A stretch of DNA of 64,000 nucleotides, from the NCBI GenBank assembly GCA_900473795.1, contig UCMT01000028.1, positions 1 to 64,000 of the forward strand, written 5' to 3'. A program made the position numbers and the translations under genes. Positions 56,677 through 64,000 of the stretch are shown here, in pieces. This stretch comes from Hyphomicrobiales bacterium. GTDB lineage: Bacteria; Pseudomonadota; Alphaproteobacteria; Rhizobiales; Rhizobiaceae. The stretch's first letter is position 1; each line of letters opens with the position of its first letter. Below the pieces are notes generated by a model. It made no database searches. It worked only from the letters and a program-made list of their open reading frames with translations, and was not told the origin of the DNA.

Positions 56677-58356
56677 CTAAAACAATCCCTCGATGTATCC
56701 CGCTTCATTGAGGAAGATTTTCTCCGACGACGGCGCTCTCGGAAGGCCCGGCATGGTCATGATCTCGCCGGTGATGACGACGATGAAGCCTGCGCCAGCC
56801 GATAGCCGGACCTCACGGATCGGAACCGTATGGCCCGTCGGGGCGCCGCGCAGATTTGGATCGGTCGAAAACGAGTATTGCGTCTTCGCCATGCAGATCG
56901 GCAGATGGCGGTAGCCCTGTGCTTCCCATGCATGCAGTTGATCGCGCACGCTCTTGTCGGCGATCACCTCGCCGGCGTGGTAGATGTCCTTGGCGATGGT
57001 CTCGATCTTGTGGAACAACGACATGTCATCGGGATAGAGCGGCGAAAACTGCGAGCGGCCATTTTCCGCCAGTTGTACGACCTTGCGGGCAAGATCCTCG
57101 ATACCGGCCGAGCCCTCCGCCCAATGCCTGCACAGAATTGCCTCGGCGCCGAGCGTAGCGACGAAAGTCTTGATCGCCTCTATTTCGGCTTCGGTATCCA
57201 GCGTGAAATGGTTGATCGCAACGACCACGGGAACGCCGAACTTCTTGACGTTCTGGACATGGCGGCCGAGATTGGCGCAGCCTTTGCGGACCGCGTCGAC
57301 ATTCTCTTGGCCGAGGTCTTCCTTCTTCACTCCGCCGTTCATCTTCATGGCGCGGGCCGTTGCGACGACCACCGCGACATCCGGTTTGAGACCGGCCTTG
57401 CGGCATTTAATGTCGAAGAACTTCTCCGCCCCGAGATCGGCACCGAAACCGGCTTCGGTGACGACGTATTCGGCGAGTTTCAGGGCCGTCGTCGTCGCCA
57501 CCACGGAATTGCAGCCGTGGGCGATGTTGGCAAACGGGCCACCATGAACAAAGGCCGGGTTGTTTTCCAGCGTCTGCACGAGATTGGGCTGCATCGCATC
57601 CTTGAGCAACACGGTCATGGCGCCATCCGCCTTGATATCGCGGGCAAAGACCGGCGTCTTGTCACGCCGGTAAGCGATGATGATGTTGCCGAGGCGCGTC
57701 TCGAGGTCCTTGAGATCAGTGGCCAGGCACAGGATCGCCATGACTTCCGATGCGACGGTGATGTCGAAGCCGGTCTCGCGCGGATAGCCATTGGCAACGC
57801 CGCCGAGCGAGCCGACGATATGGCGCAAAGCCCGGTCGTTCATGTCCATGACGCGGCGCCAGGCAATGCGGCGAACGTCGATGTTCTGCTCGTTGCCCCA
57901 ATAGATGTGATTGTCGATCAGCGCCGATAGGAGGTTATGCGCCGAGGTGATGGCATGGAAATCGCCGGTAAAATGGAGATTGATGTCCTCCATCGGCACC
58001 ACCTGCGCATAGCCGCCGCCGGCAGCCCCGCCCTTGACGCCGAAACAGGGGCCGAGCGAGGCTTCGCGAATACAGACGATCGCCGTCTTGCCGATCCGGT
58101 TCAGCCCGTCGCCGAGACCCACCGTCGTCGTCGTCTTGCCTTCGCCGGCAGGCGTCGGGTTGATCGCGGTGACGAGGATCAACCGGCCGTCTTTCTTCAC
58201 TTTTTGCCGGGATATGAAATCGGCGCCGATCTTTGCCTTGTCGTGGCCATAGGGAAGCAGATCTTCCGGTGGAATTCCGAGCTTTGCGCCGATCTCCAGG
58301 ATCGGCTTCTTGTCGGCTGCGCGGGCTATTTCGATATCGGACTTGACCTCGGCCAT
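56677..58356 (-). CDS. fhs: Formate-tetrahydrofolate ligase
   Basis: The start at 58356 ([17 protein letters not shown]) gives 559 residues, the family length. The nucleotide-binding segment is [18 protein letters not shown], and [26 protein letters not shown] (split) and [16 protein letters not shown] are further signatures. The enzyme makes 10-formyl-THF from formate, ATP and THF. GGGGAGAGACACC lies before the ATG. It is preceded by a terminator from the next operon. Confidence 0.97.
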   Translation of the reverse strand: MAEVKSDIEIARAADKKPILEIGAKLGIPPEDLLPYGHDKAKIGADFISRQKVKKDGRLILVTAINPTPAGEGKTTTTVGLGDGLNRIGKTAIVCIREASLGPCFGVKGGAAGGGYAQVVPMEDINLHFTGDFHAITSAHNLLSALIDNHIYWGNEQNIDVRRIAWRRVMDMNDRALRHIVGSLGGVANGYPRETGFDITVASEVMAILCLATDLKDLETRLGNIIIAYRRDKTPVFARDIKADGAMTVLLKDAMQPNLVQTLENNPAFVHGGPFANIAHGCNSVVATTTALKLAEYVVTEAGFGADLGAEKFFDIKCRKAGLKPDVAVVVATARAMKMNGGVKKEDLGQENVDAVRKGCANLGRHVQNVKKFGVPVVVAINHFTLDTEAEIEAIKTFVATLGAEAILCRHWAEGSAGIEDLARKVVQLAENGRSQFSPLYPDDMSLFHKIETIAKDIYHAGEVIADKSVRDQLHAWEAQGYRHLPICMAKTQYSFSTDPNLRGAPTGHTVPIREVRLSAGAGFIVVITGEIMTMPGLPRAPSSEKIFLNEAGYIEGLF

Positions 58357-58478
58357 ATGGTGTCTCTCCCCTTCCACCCTTTTTTGTCTGTAAGCATAAG
58401 AGCGCGAAGCGGGCCTGCTGGCCACACCCTAATTTGCCGCCGGATAGGCCAAAAACGACAAGGAATGTTCAAATCGAA

Positions 58479-58510
58479 CAAAAAAGCGGGCGAGCCGAAG
58501 CTCACCCGCC
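58479..58510 (-). terminator. Rho-independent terminator of the DUF2333 operon
   Basis: On the minus strand GCGGGTGAGC and GCTCGCCCGC pair around TTCG with one G-T pair, followed by a T-run, 21 bases past the DUF2333 stop codon. Confidence 0.93.
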
Positions 58511-58531
58511 CAATACACCCGCAATCGCGGC

Positions 58532-59659
58532 TTATCGCGCCAGAATATCGCGCATTTCGACGAGGTTCGAGCGGACGCGCAGAACATAGAAGCCGAGCGT
58601 TGCCAGATGGGTCGGCATGATCCAGCCATCTTCCTTGCCGTTCGAGATGATCAACGGCTGGATGCGCAGCGACGCCCGCAGTTGCTTGATACTCTCTGCC
58701 CAGATCGGTGCCAGGCCACGCTGGGTGATGATCCCGTCGAAATCGGCGCCGGCCGCCGTCAGGACGCCGTAATAGCCATAGAGCTGCCCATAGGCGAACC
58801 AGAAGCGGTCATCGGCCCGTGTATCGAACCAGCCGCCGTTGAAATTTTCCGAGCGCTCGCGCAGCATCGCCGAGGTGCTGCCGATCGAGCTTGCGATCCG
58901 GTCCATGAACTCCAGGAAATTGTCCGCTCGGGCATCGAAAGTCGCGGAGCATTTGGCGAGTTCGTCGTTGAAGGTCCGAAGATCATTCATCGCCGCGCGA
59001 TACTGCGACGGCGTCGGCGTCAGCGGGCCGAACGGCGACAGGCCGAAATACCAGTTGCTTTCCTCGTATTGCATCTTGCTGCGCACACTTTGCAACAGCG
59101 GATTGATGCCGGACGTGCCGCGCATGCGGACAAGGGAATCGACAAGCTCGACCGTCGTGCGGCGCACCGCCTCGTTCACACCGCGCTGGAAGGAGGCCTT
59201 GTTGTCGAACCACGGGGTGTGGTCCCAATCCATGCCGAACAGGCCGGCCTTGTAGAGGATCATCGACGAAATCCAGGCATTCTGATTGACATTGTAGTCG
59301 ATCAGATCGGCGGTTACGTCAACGATGGCCGAACGCTCGCAGGTATTGGCGGGTGCCGTCTGGCCCGCGGCAGCCTTTACGGGAAGGCCGGCATCGTTCT
59401 TGCGTTCTGAAAAATTGTATTTGTTGACATAGTCCGGGTCGAAATTGGTCCAGGCCTGAGTTTGCCAGATGAAGTAGGTATAGAGCGCAATCAGCACCAG
59501 AAGACCGATGCCGATCGGCCCCTTGATGATCCAGCTGCGGCCCCGGTACCAATTGCCGACGGCAATGAAGGGGAAGAGGATCCCGGCTATTACCAGGCCA
59601 ATGCCGCGGCCGATCGCGGAAAACACACGCTGGAAAAACGCGACGATCGGATCAAGCAT
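58532..59659 (-). CDS. DUF2333 family membrane-anchored protein
   Basis: A 375-residue protein with a hydrophobic N-terminal stretch (about residues 10-36) and a clear TM helix at about 47-66 (GPIGIGLLVLIALYTYFIWQ), then a large soluble domain, probably periplasmic. The DUF2333 core is recognisable in DLIDYNVNQNAWISSMILYKAGLFG (split) and the C-terminal HLATLGFYVLRVRSNLVEMRD. It overlaps the DUF6638 gene by 8 bases and is the last gene of the operon before a strong terminator. Function unknown. Confidence 0.9.
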   Translation of the reverse strand: MLDPIVAFFQRVFSAIGRGIGLVIAGILFPFIAVGNWYRGRSWIIKGPIGIGLLVLIALYTYFIWQTQAWTNFDPDYVNKYNFSERKNDAGLPVKAAAGQTAPANTCERSAIVDVTADLIDYNVNQNAWISSMILYKAGLFGMDWDHTPWFDNKASFQRGVNEAVRRTTVELVDSLVRMRGTSGINPLLQSVRSKMQYEESNWYFGLSPFGPLTPTPSQYRAAMNDLRTFNDELAKCSATFDARADNFLEFMDRIASSIGSTSAMLRERSENFNGGWFDTRADDRFWFAYGQLYGYYGVLTAAGADFDGIITQRGLAPIWAESIKQLRASLRIQPLIISNGKEDGWIMPTHLATLGFYVLRVRSNLVEMRDILAR

Positions 59660-60950
59660 TACTGTCCTCCTTGAGCCCGTAAAGACGTTTACGGAATGCC
59701 ACTTTGTCCCTGAGATATGTTCCGGTCAGCGTCGCCACAACATATTCCCTGAACTTTTCGCTGTAATGTTCATAGGCTGCATAAAACCCCTGCTTGTCAA
59801 AAACGAAGCGGGAGACAAAATCGGTCGGGTTCAGCTGCGCGATCAGCCGGTTGGTGAGCCACTGGTCCGGATGCTCAGGCGCGGCGCGAACAAGCAGGAA
59901 GCGGTTTTCAGGCGCGATCTCCTGCATCTTGATCGTGCCGGACGCTGAAACCGTGCGGATCATGGCCTGCAGGAACGGGTAGCCCCCATCCGACGACACC
60001 AGCGCCGAGTTGCGGTGCATCCACGTTTGCAGCCAGATCGCGTCAATATTGCCGAGGTCGGTTGTCGGATCTGCCTGGTTGACCAGCCCGCGCAGGATCA
60101 TGTCCGCGCGGTGCTGATAGAGGCCGGAACTCTCCACCCAGGAGGCCTGCGGCAATTGTAGCCGGTTGGTCGATGCCAGGAATTCGTAGATGCGCTGGTG
60201 GTCCGAGAGGCTGATATAGCCGACCTGCCACGGGCGCGAGCGGCGGAAACCGGGCACGGAAGGATCGCAAATCACCGTCGTCGTCTTCTCATCGAGAAAG
60301 ACGTAGACGCCGCCGAAATGATTGGCCCAGAAGGCGTCGTGGCGAAACACCAGTTGATCGGGTACCAGTGCATTCTCACGGATGTCGCCGGTGATCTTCG
60401 CAAGCTCGACCATCCGGTTCAACATCGCATCGTCGGCCCAGGCCGTCGGCACCGTCTTCAGTTGATCAACCAGGCTCCTCAGTTCGGCCGCCTTGCCAAG
60501 CATGTCTTCGGCCGACAGTACGCGAAAGTGCACTTCGTTGATCGACAGCAGGTCATCGATATCGTGGACGGTCGAAACGGAATCCTCGATCTCGCCGTAG
60601 AGCGCATCCTTGATCGTCACCGCATTGATCGCGCGCGCATTGGCGGCGAAAAACTCGTGCATCAGCGCCGCCGTATTGGAAAAGCTCGTATGGACGACCG
60701 GCAACTCCTCCTGCGCCGGCGTCATGATGACGAAGCGGCGGTTGACCCGGTTCGGATCGAGATAGTCCCGGTCGCCGAGTTCATCGGCAATCTCCGGCGA
60801 AAAGCCGGTCATGTCGATCCGGAACGAGGAAAGCGCCGTCGGGCGCAGGCCAAAGCCCTGCAGCGCCTTGTTGTAACGCGCAATCAGATGCGGCTCGGAA
60901 ATTTCGAGCAGGCGCCCATAGATGAGTTCGGCTTCGAGGAGGCGTTTCAT
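59652..60950 (-). CDS. DUF6638 family protein
   Basis: A 432-residue protein beginning MKRLLEAELIYGRLLEIS, with no signal peptide or membrane helix, so cytoplasmic. It resembles the uncharacterised DUF6638 family of alphaproteobacteria; I recognise no catalytic motif. It overlaps DUF2333 downstream by 8 bases and follows the XRE gene by 24 bases. Conserved operon position with an AAA+ ATPase suggests it is a partner or substrate of that ATPase. Confidence 0.82.
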   Translation of the reverse strand: MKRLLEAELIYGRLLEISEPHLIARYNKALQGFGLRPTALSSFRIDMTGFSPEIADELGDRDYLDPNRVNRRFVIMTPAQEELPVVHTSFSNTAALMHEFFAANARAINAVTIKDALYGEIEDSVSTVHDIDDLLSINEVHFRVLSAEDMLGKAAELRSLVDQLKTVPTAWADDAMLNRMVELAKITGDIRENALVPDQLVFRHDAFWANHFGGVYVFLDEKTTTVICDPSVPGFRRSRPWQVGYISLSDHQRIYEFLASTNRLQLPQASWVESSGLYQHRADMILRGLVNQADPTTDLGNIDAIWLQTWMHRNSALVSSDGGYPFLQAMIRTVSASGTIKMQEIAPENRFLLVRAAPEHPDQWLTNRLIAQLNPTDFVSRFVFDKQGFYAAYEHYSEKFREYVVATLTGTYLRDKVAFRKRLYGLKEDSNA

Positions 60951-60974
60951 GCTTTTCTTGCGGCTTCGCGTTGG

Positions 60975-61391
60975 TCAACCATCTTTGGATAGAGCTTCGT
61001 CGCGCGACCAGACCAGATCGTCGAGGTCTAGGCGAAGGACCTTAGCAATCGCCTTCAGCACGGAGATACTGCCCTCTTTCTTGCCCGTCTCAATTTCAGA
61101 GATGTAAGCTGCGCTGATACCAGCTGCCGCCGCTAGATCCTTGGCAGAGAGCCCACGAAAATCGCGCCAGACCCGTACCGGACTTTCCCCGTCGATCAAG
61201 CGATCAACAAATTCTGCAGGCACACGCTCATCTTCGCCTGCACTCACCCTGGCCTCGTAGGCCTTTACGGCCAGCAAGTCTTCAAGCTCATCGACAAGTT
61301 CTGACTGCCTAAGCAGCAACTCATAATCGTTGCGACTTAAAACAACCAGTTCCTCGCCATTGGGCGTTATGAAAGAAACGGGAGTATTCAC
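60975..61391 (-). CDS. XRE-family HTH protein with antitoxin-like N-terminus
   Basis: The start is uncertain: GTG at 61391 (MNTPVSFITPNGEE, AAGG 8 bases upstream) is preferred, TTG at 61409 would add six residues. The N-terminal half (NGEELVVLSRNDYELLL) resembles the Phd/YefM-like part of solo antitoxins, and the C-terminal half is an XRE HTH (LSAKDLAAAAGISAAYISEIETGK). No toxin gene is adjacent. G+C looks lower than in flanking genes. It lies inside the AAA+/DUF6638/DUF2333 operon, 16-34 bases after the ATPase gene. Confidence 0.82.
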   Translation of the reverse strand: MNTPVSFITPNGEELVVLSRNDYELLLRQSELVDELEDLLAVKAYEARVSAGEDERVPAEFVDRLIDGESPVRVWRDFRGLSAKDLAAAAGISAAYISEIETGKKEGSISVLKAIAKVLRLDLDDLVWSRDEALSKDG

Positions 61392-61425
61392 GGCTCCAAC
61401 CTTCGCCAACAGCTAATCATGATGA

Positions 61426-63336
61426 CTACCACCGCCCATCCGCCTTCATCGCCTCTATTTGAGTGACCGCCTTTTCCCTCTGGCGTTCGCGGCGGATAAT
61501 CTCCGCGACGGCTGCATCGTCGGATTTGTCGGTGTAACGGAATTCGCTGTCAGCGTAGCGGTTGATCTCCTGCATGACCATGGGAAGCGTGATCGGTCCG
61601 CGCAGTTCCTCGATCATCGCCTTTTTCTCGTCGTAGGACTTGTGCATGAAGGCTTCCGGCGCGGCGAACCAGTCGTCGGGCAATTCCACATCCATCGCCC
61701 GCATCTTGATCGCATCGGTAATGTTCTTGATCGCCCGGCCGGTGAAGCGCGGTTCCGCCGCCTTGATCATGTGCAGATAGGAACCGACATCCGCGAGCGT
61801 CTCGATCTTGCCCTCTTCCTTCTCGAACCGTTCCCAGACGGCAAGCAGGCCTTCCTCCTTCGGCCGGGAATGGGCCTCGTAGGATTGCGAAACGGCCTTC
61901 GTGATTTCCTGTCCCGCAAACAGCTGGTGCTCGCCAAGCGGTATCTGGTGGTTCTTGCCGACCAAAAGCGCAAAAATGTCGATGTAGTCGCCTTCCGACT
62001 GCGGCCCGTCGACCAGCCAGCGGGCACCGGCGCGCTGGCGCAGCGCGTCGTCGACGTTTTCCGGATAGTTGGAGAACATGCCGAACGTGCAGTTGCCGCG
62101 GATCACCGTCAAGGCACCGGCGAAACTCTCCATCAGCACGGCCGTGACTTCATGCTGGCCGGCCGACGCCCGGTCGTCAGAGCGCTTTGCCGCGACCTGA
62201 TCGACGTCGTCGACGGTGCCGAAGCCGATGGCGCGCGGGTTGATGACGTTGTTGACGAATTCCTTGCAGTTCTGCCCGGATTTGCCCTGATAGGAGGAGA
62301 TCTGGTCGACGCCGAAATTCTCATAGTGGAAGGCGTAGCCGGCGATCTCGCAGTAGTCGCTGAGCATGCCGGCAAGCATCTGGATCAGGATTGTCTTGCC
62401 CGTGCCGGGCATGCCGTCGCCGATGAAGGTGAAGAGGAAGCCGCCAAGCTCGACGAAAGGGTTCATCTGCCGGTCGAAATCATAGGCCATCAGCATCTTG
62501 GCAAGCTTCAACGCCTGATACTTGGCAATGTGGTTGCCGATGATCTCTTCCGGCTTCTTGAAGGTCATGACCAGCGGCTTGCGCTTGGCGCCGGGCGCGA
62601 CGTCGAAGCCGTTCAGGGTGAAATCGTCCTGATCGAGCCGGATATGGACGTTTTCGAAGCTTGAAAGCCCGGTGAACCGCGCCTTGCGGCCGATCAATCC
62701 CTCGATCGCCACCCTGGCAAAGGCCCGGGCCCGGCTCGTCAGCGCCACATCGTCCGGCGCTCCGGCGATCGTCTTGTCGAGAGCCGAAACCAGGCTTTTC
62801 AATGCGTCCTGTGGCGTATCGAAGAGGAAATCAGGCTCGGCGCCGTCCTCCACCGGTTCCCCTTCCCCGGCCAAGGTCGCACCGAGATAGGCGGCGAAGG
62901 TGAACGCGGCGACATAGGCCGATGCCGACAACAGCGCCTTGAACTGGGCGGCATCGTCGCCAGCGAGAGGTGCTGTGGCGTTGCGGGACTGCAGACCTTC
63001 GAGATTGGTCTGGCGGGCAAAGACATCGGCAACCGCCAGAGCCAACTGCAGACCGCGCCGCGAGCGATAGAGCAGCGCGTGCTGGCCGGGAGACATCAGC
63101 GGATCACTTGTGCGAACCGCCTGGATCGTCTTTGCCAGCTCCACTTCGCGGGTACGGCGCTGGCCACCGGTCGAAACCGTGGAGACGAAGCGGCGCCCGG
63201 TTCCCGCAAGCGCCGTCTTGGAGGCGGGGTCGTCAGCTTCCAGGATGATGACCTTGGTCACCAGCCCCTGGGCCACCGCCTGATGCTTGGCGATGTCGTC
63301 CTCATGCAGTGTCGTCAAGCCCGCGTTCAGTGACAT
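61426..63336 (-). CDS. AAA+ family ATPase of the DUF6638/DUF2333 operon
   Basis: A 636-residue cytoplasmic protein with an N-terminal region of about 280 residues unlike known domains, then an AAA+ module: Walker A GDGMPGTGKTIL at about 305-316, an acidic Walker-B-like GFGTVDDVDQV at about 371-381, and the arginine-containing ALRQRAGARWLV segment. It probably remodels a partner using ATP. It begins 4 bases after the upstream unknown gene and leads into XRE, DUF6638 and DUF2333, all in one transcript. No specific function is known. Confidence 0.87.
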   Translation of the reverse strand: MSLNAGLTTLHEDDIAKHQAVAQGLVTKVIILEADDPASKTALAGTGRRFVSTVSTGGQRRTREVELAKTIQAVRTSDPLMSPGQHALLYRSRRGLQLALAVADVFARQTNLEGLQSRNATAPLAGDDAAQFKALLSASAYVAAFTFAAYLGATLAGEGEPVEDGAEPDFLFDTPQDALKSLVSALDKTIAGAPDDVALTSRARAFARVAIEGLIGRKARFTGLSSFENVHIRLDQDDFTLNGFDVAPGAKRKPLVMTFKKPEEIIGNHIAKYQALKLAKMLMAYDFDRQMNPFVELGGFLFTFIGDGMPGTGKTILIQMLAGMLSDYCEIAGYAFHYENFGVDQISSYQGKSGQNCKEFVNNVINPRAIGFGTVDDVDQVAAKRSDDRASAGQHEVTAVLMESFAGALTVIRGNCTFGMFSNYPENVDDALRQRAGARWLVDGPQSEGDYIDIFALLVGKNHQIPLGEHQLFAGQEITKAVSQSYEAHSRPKEEGLLAVWERFEKEEGKIETLADVGSYLHMIKAAEPRFTGRAIKNITDAIKMRAMDVELPDDWFAAPEAFMHKSYDEKKAMIEELRGPITLPMVMQEINRYADSEFRYTDKSDDAAVAEIIRRERQREKAVTQIEAMKADGRW

Positions 63337-63340
63337 CGTC

Positions 63341-64000
63341 TCACACCTCGCTGATGACCTGGTTTCCGGAAATCACATGCACCTTGTAGTCGCCGAAAAT
63401 CTGCGCGGCGTCGCCGGCGGCATAGAGCGCCTGATAGGCGTCGTGCGGCACCAGCGCATGTTTCTCATAGGAGCTCACACCCATGCGCGTTGCTTCAAGA
63501 TTGTCGGTATCGATATGGAACTCCTCGCTGGCCGGCGTCGACGACCAGAAGCCACGCTGGGCCGGTCGCTCGGCCTTGGAAAAGACCTCCTGCACCGTCC
63601 AGGTCAGAAGCCAGGCATTTTCCTGCTTGCGGACCTTGGAGAGTATCTCGTTGATCTTGGCATTGTTCTCGGTGATCCCCGCCGAATAGAAGGGCCCGAG
63701 AACGATGCGGCGCAGCTGCTTCGGATGAAGTTCGGGAAAATCCTTGTCGAGATTGGTGGCGATCGTCACCGGCGTCAGCGAATAGGCGCTGTTCTTCAAC
63801 GCGAAATCATCGAAGCGGCTGGCCAGTTCCGGGTTGAGAAGACCGCCGATCGGCAGGGGAATATCCACCTCCGGATTGAGCTTGCCGTCCTCAGTCACCA
63901 GCATCGCGACGATCTTTTCCGACGAATCCTCGATCATCGTCATATAGACCATCGGCAGGGTGCTCGATCCGTCAAAAGTACCCCAGCAGACAACGTAGTA
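63341..64000 (-). CDS. Hypothetical protein, partial at the window edge
   Basis: At least 219 codons end at 63341. The frame stays open through base 64000 with protein-like sequence (YYVVCWGTFDGSSTLP), so the internal ATG at 63952 is not the start and the true 5' end lies outside. The visible part has LPIGGLLNPELASRFDDFALKN, split, and no membrane helix. It precedes the AAA+ ATPase by 4 bases in the same operon. I do not recognise the family. Confidence 0.8.
   Translation of the reverse strand, partial: YYVVCWGTFDGSSTLPMVYMTMIEDSSEKIVAMLVTEDGKLNPEVDIPLPIGGLLNPELASRFDDFALKNSAYSLTPVTIATNLDKDFPELHPKQLRRIVLGPFYSAGITENNAKINEILSKVRKQENAWLLTWTVQEVFSKAERPAQRGFWSSTPASEEFHIDTDNLEATRMGVSSYEKHALVPHDAYQALYAAGDAAQIFGDYKVHVISGNQVISEV

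Overview
The window is about 62-63% G+C (estimated by eye) and densely coded on both strands. Its content points to a Rhizobiaceae chromosome (Rhizobium/Agrobacterium/Ensifer relatives). The strongest evidence is a fused anthranilate synthase trpE(G) preceded by a 14-residue trpL leader with a Trp-Trp-Trp run, which is a rhizobial hallmark. ClpS, a Ctc-type L25, the pth-ychF neighbourhood, a CtrA-type box and a haemoglobin-type TonB receptor fit as well. I saw no tRNA, rRNA, CRISPR array, insertion sequence or prophage.

Layout. 1-6160: aldehyde dehydrogenase with its GAF/Fis-type regulator, a BenE-type transporter and an MHYT-GGDEF-EAL protein. 6479-15466: a translation-quality block of rplY, pth, clpS, an rtcB2-prfH ribosome repair/rescue pair and ychF, interrupted by a membrane GGDEF-EAL protein with a periplasmic binding protein behind it. 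15562-22100: a secreted unknown, two MaoC proteins, apt, DUF4168, DUF1059 and a coupled DUF1285-NUDIX-cca operon. 22269-29090: a MoxR-DUF58-DUF4159-membrane protein operon. 29125-36690: a LysR/metallo-beta-lactamase divergon, GNAT, glutathionyl-hydroquinone reductase-like protein, NUDIX, phosphoesterase, TPR protein and an ECF sigma/anti-sigma pair. 36857-43124: a zinc-ribbon/cyclase/ATPase/TPR protein, a peroxiredoxin-like protein and a chemotaxis receptor behind a CtrA-like box. 43196-51209: amino-acid biosynthesis under leader-peptide control (leuA and trpE(G)), with clpP, hupE, a CDF transporter and queF between. 51267-58356: SDR/MarR divergon-like pair with matching operators, haem receptor, extensin-like protein, DUF1993 and fhs. 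58532-64000: a tight minus-strand operon (unknown, AAA+ ATPase, XRE regulator, DUF6638, DUF2333) that runs off the window.

How the parts work together. The leuA and trpE(G) transcription units share one architecture. Each has a sigma70-like promoter with a 17-bp spacer whose -10 ends 7 bases before the AUG of a leader peptide. That predicts (near-)leaderless leader mRNAs, with ribosome stalling at Leu or Trp codons controlling the downstream gene. rtcB2-prfH probably rescues and religates ribosomes whose 16S decoding centre has been cut. At the 3' end of trpE(G), a small lower-G+C gene for a secreted protein sits between the intact gene end and a decayed duplicate of that end, which marks a recent insertion.

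The least understood unit is the right-hand AAA+/DUF2333/DUF6638 operon. It has an orphan antitoxin-like XRE gene inside it, and I regard it as the best candidate for an undescribed system.
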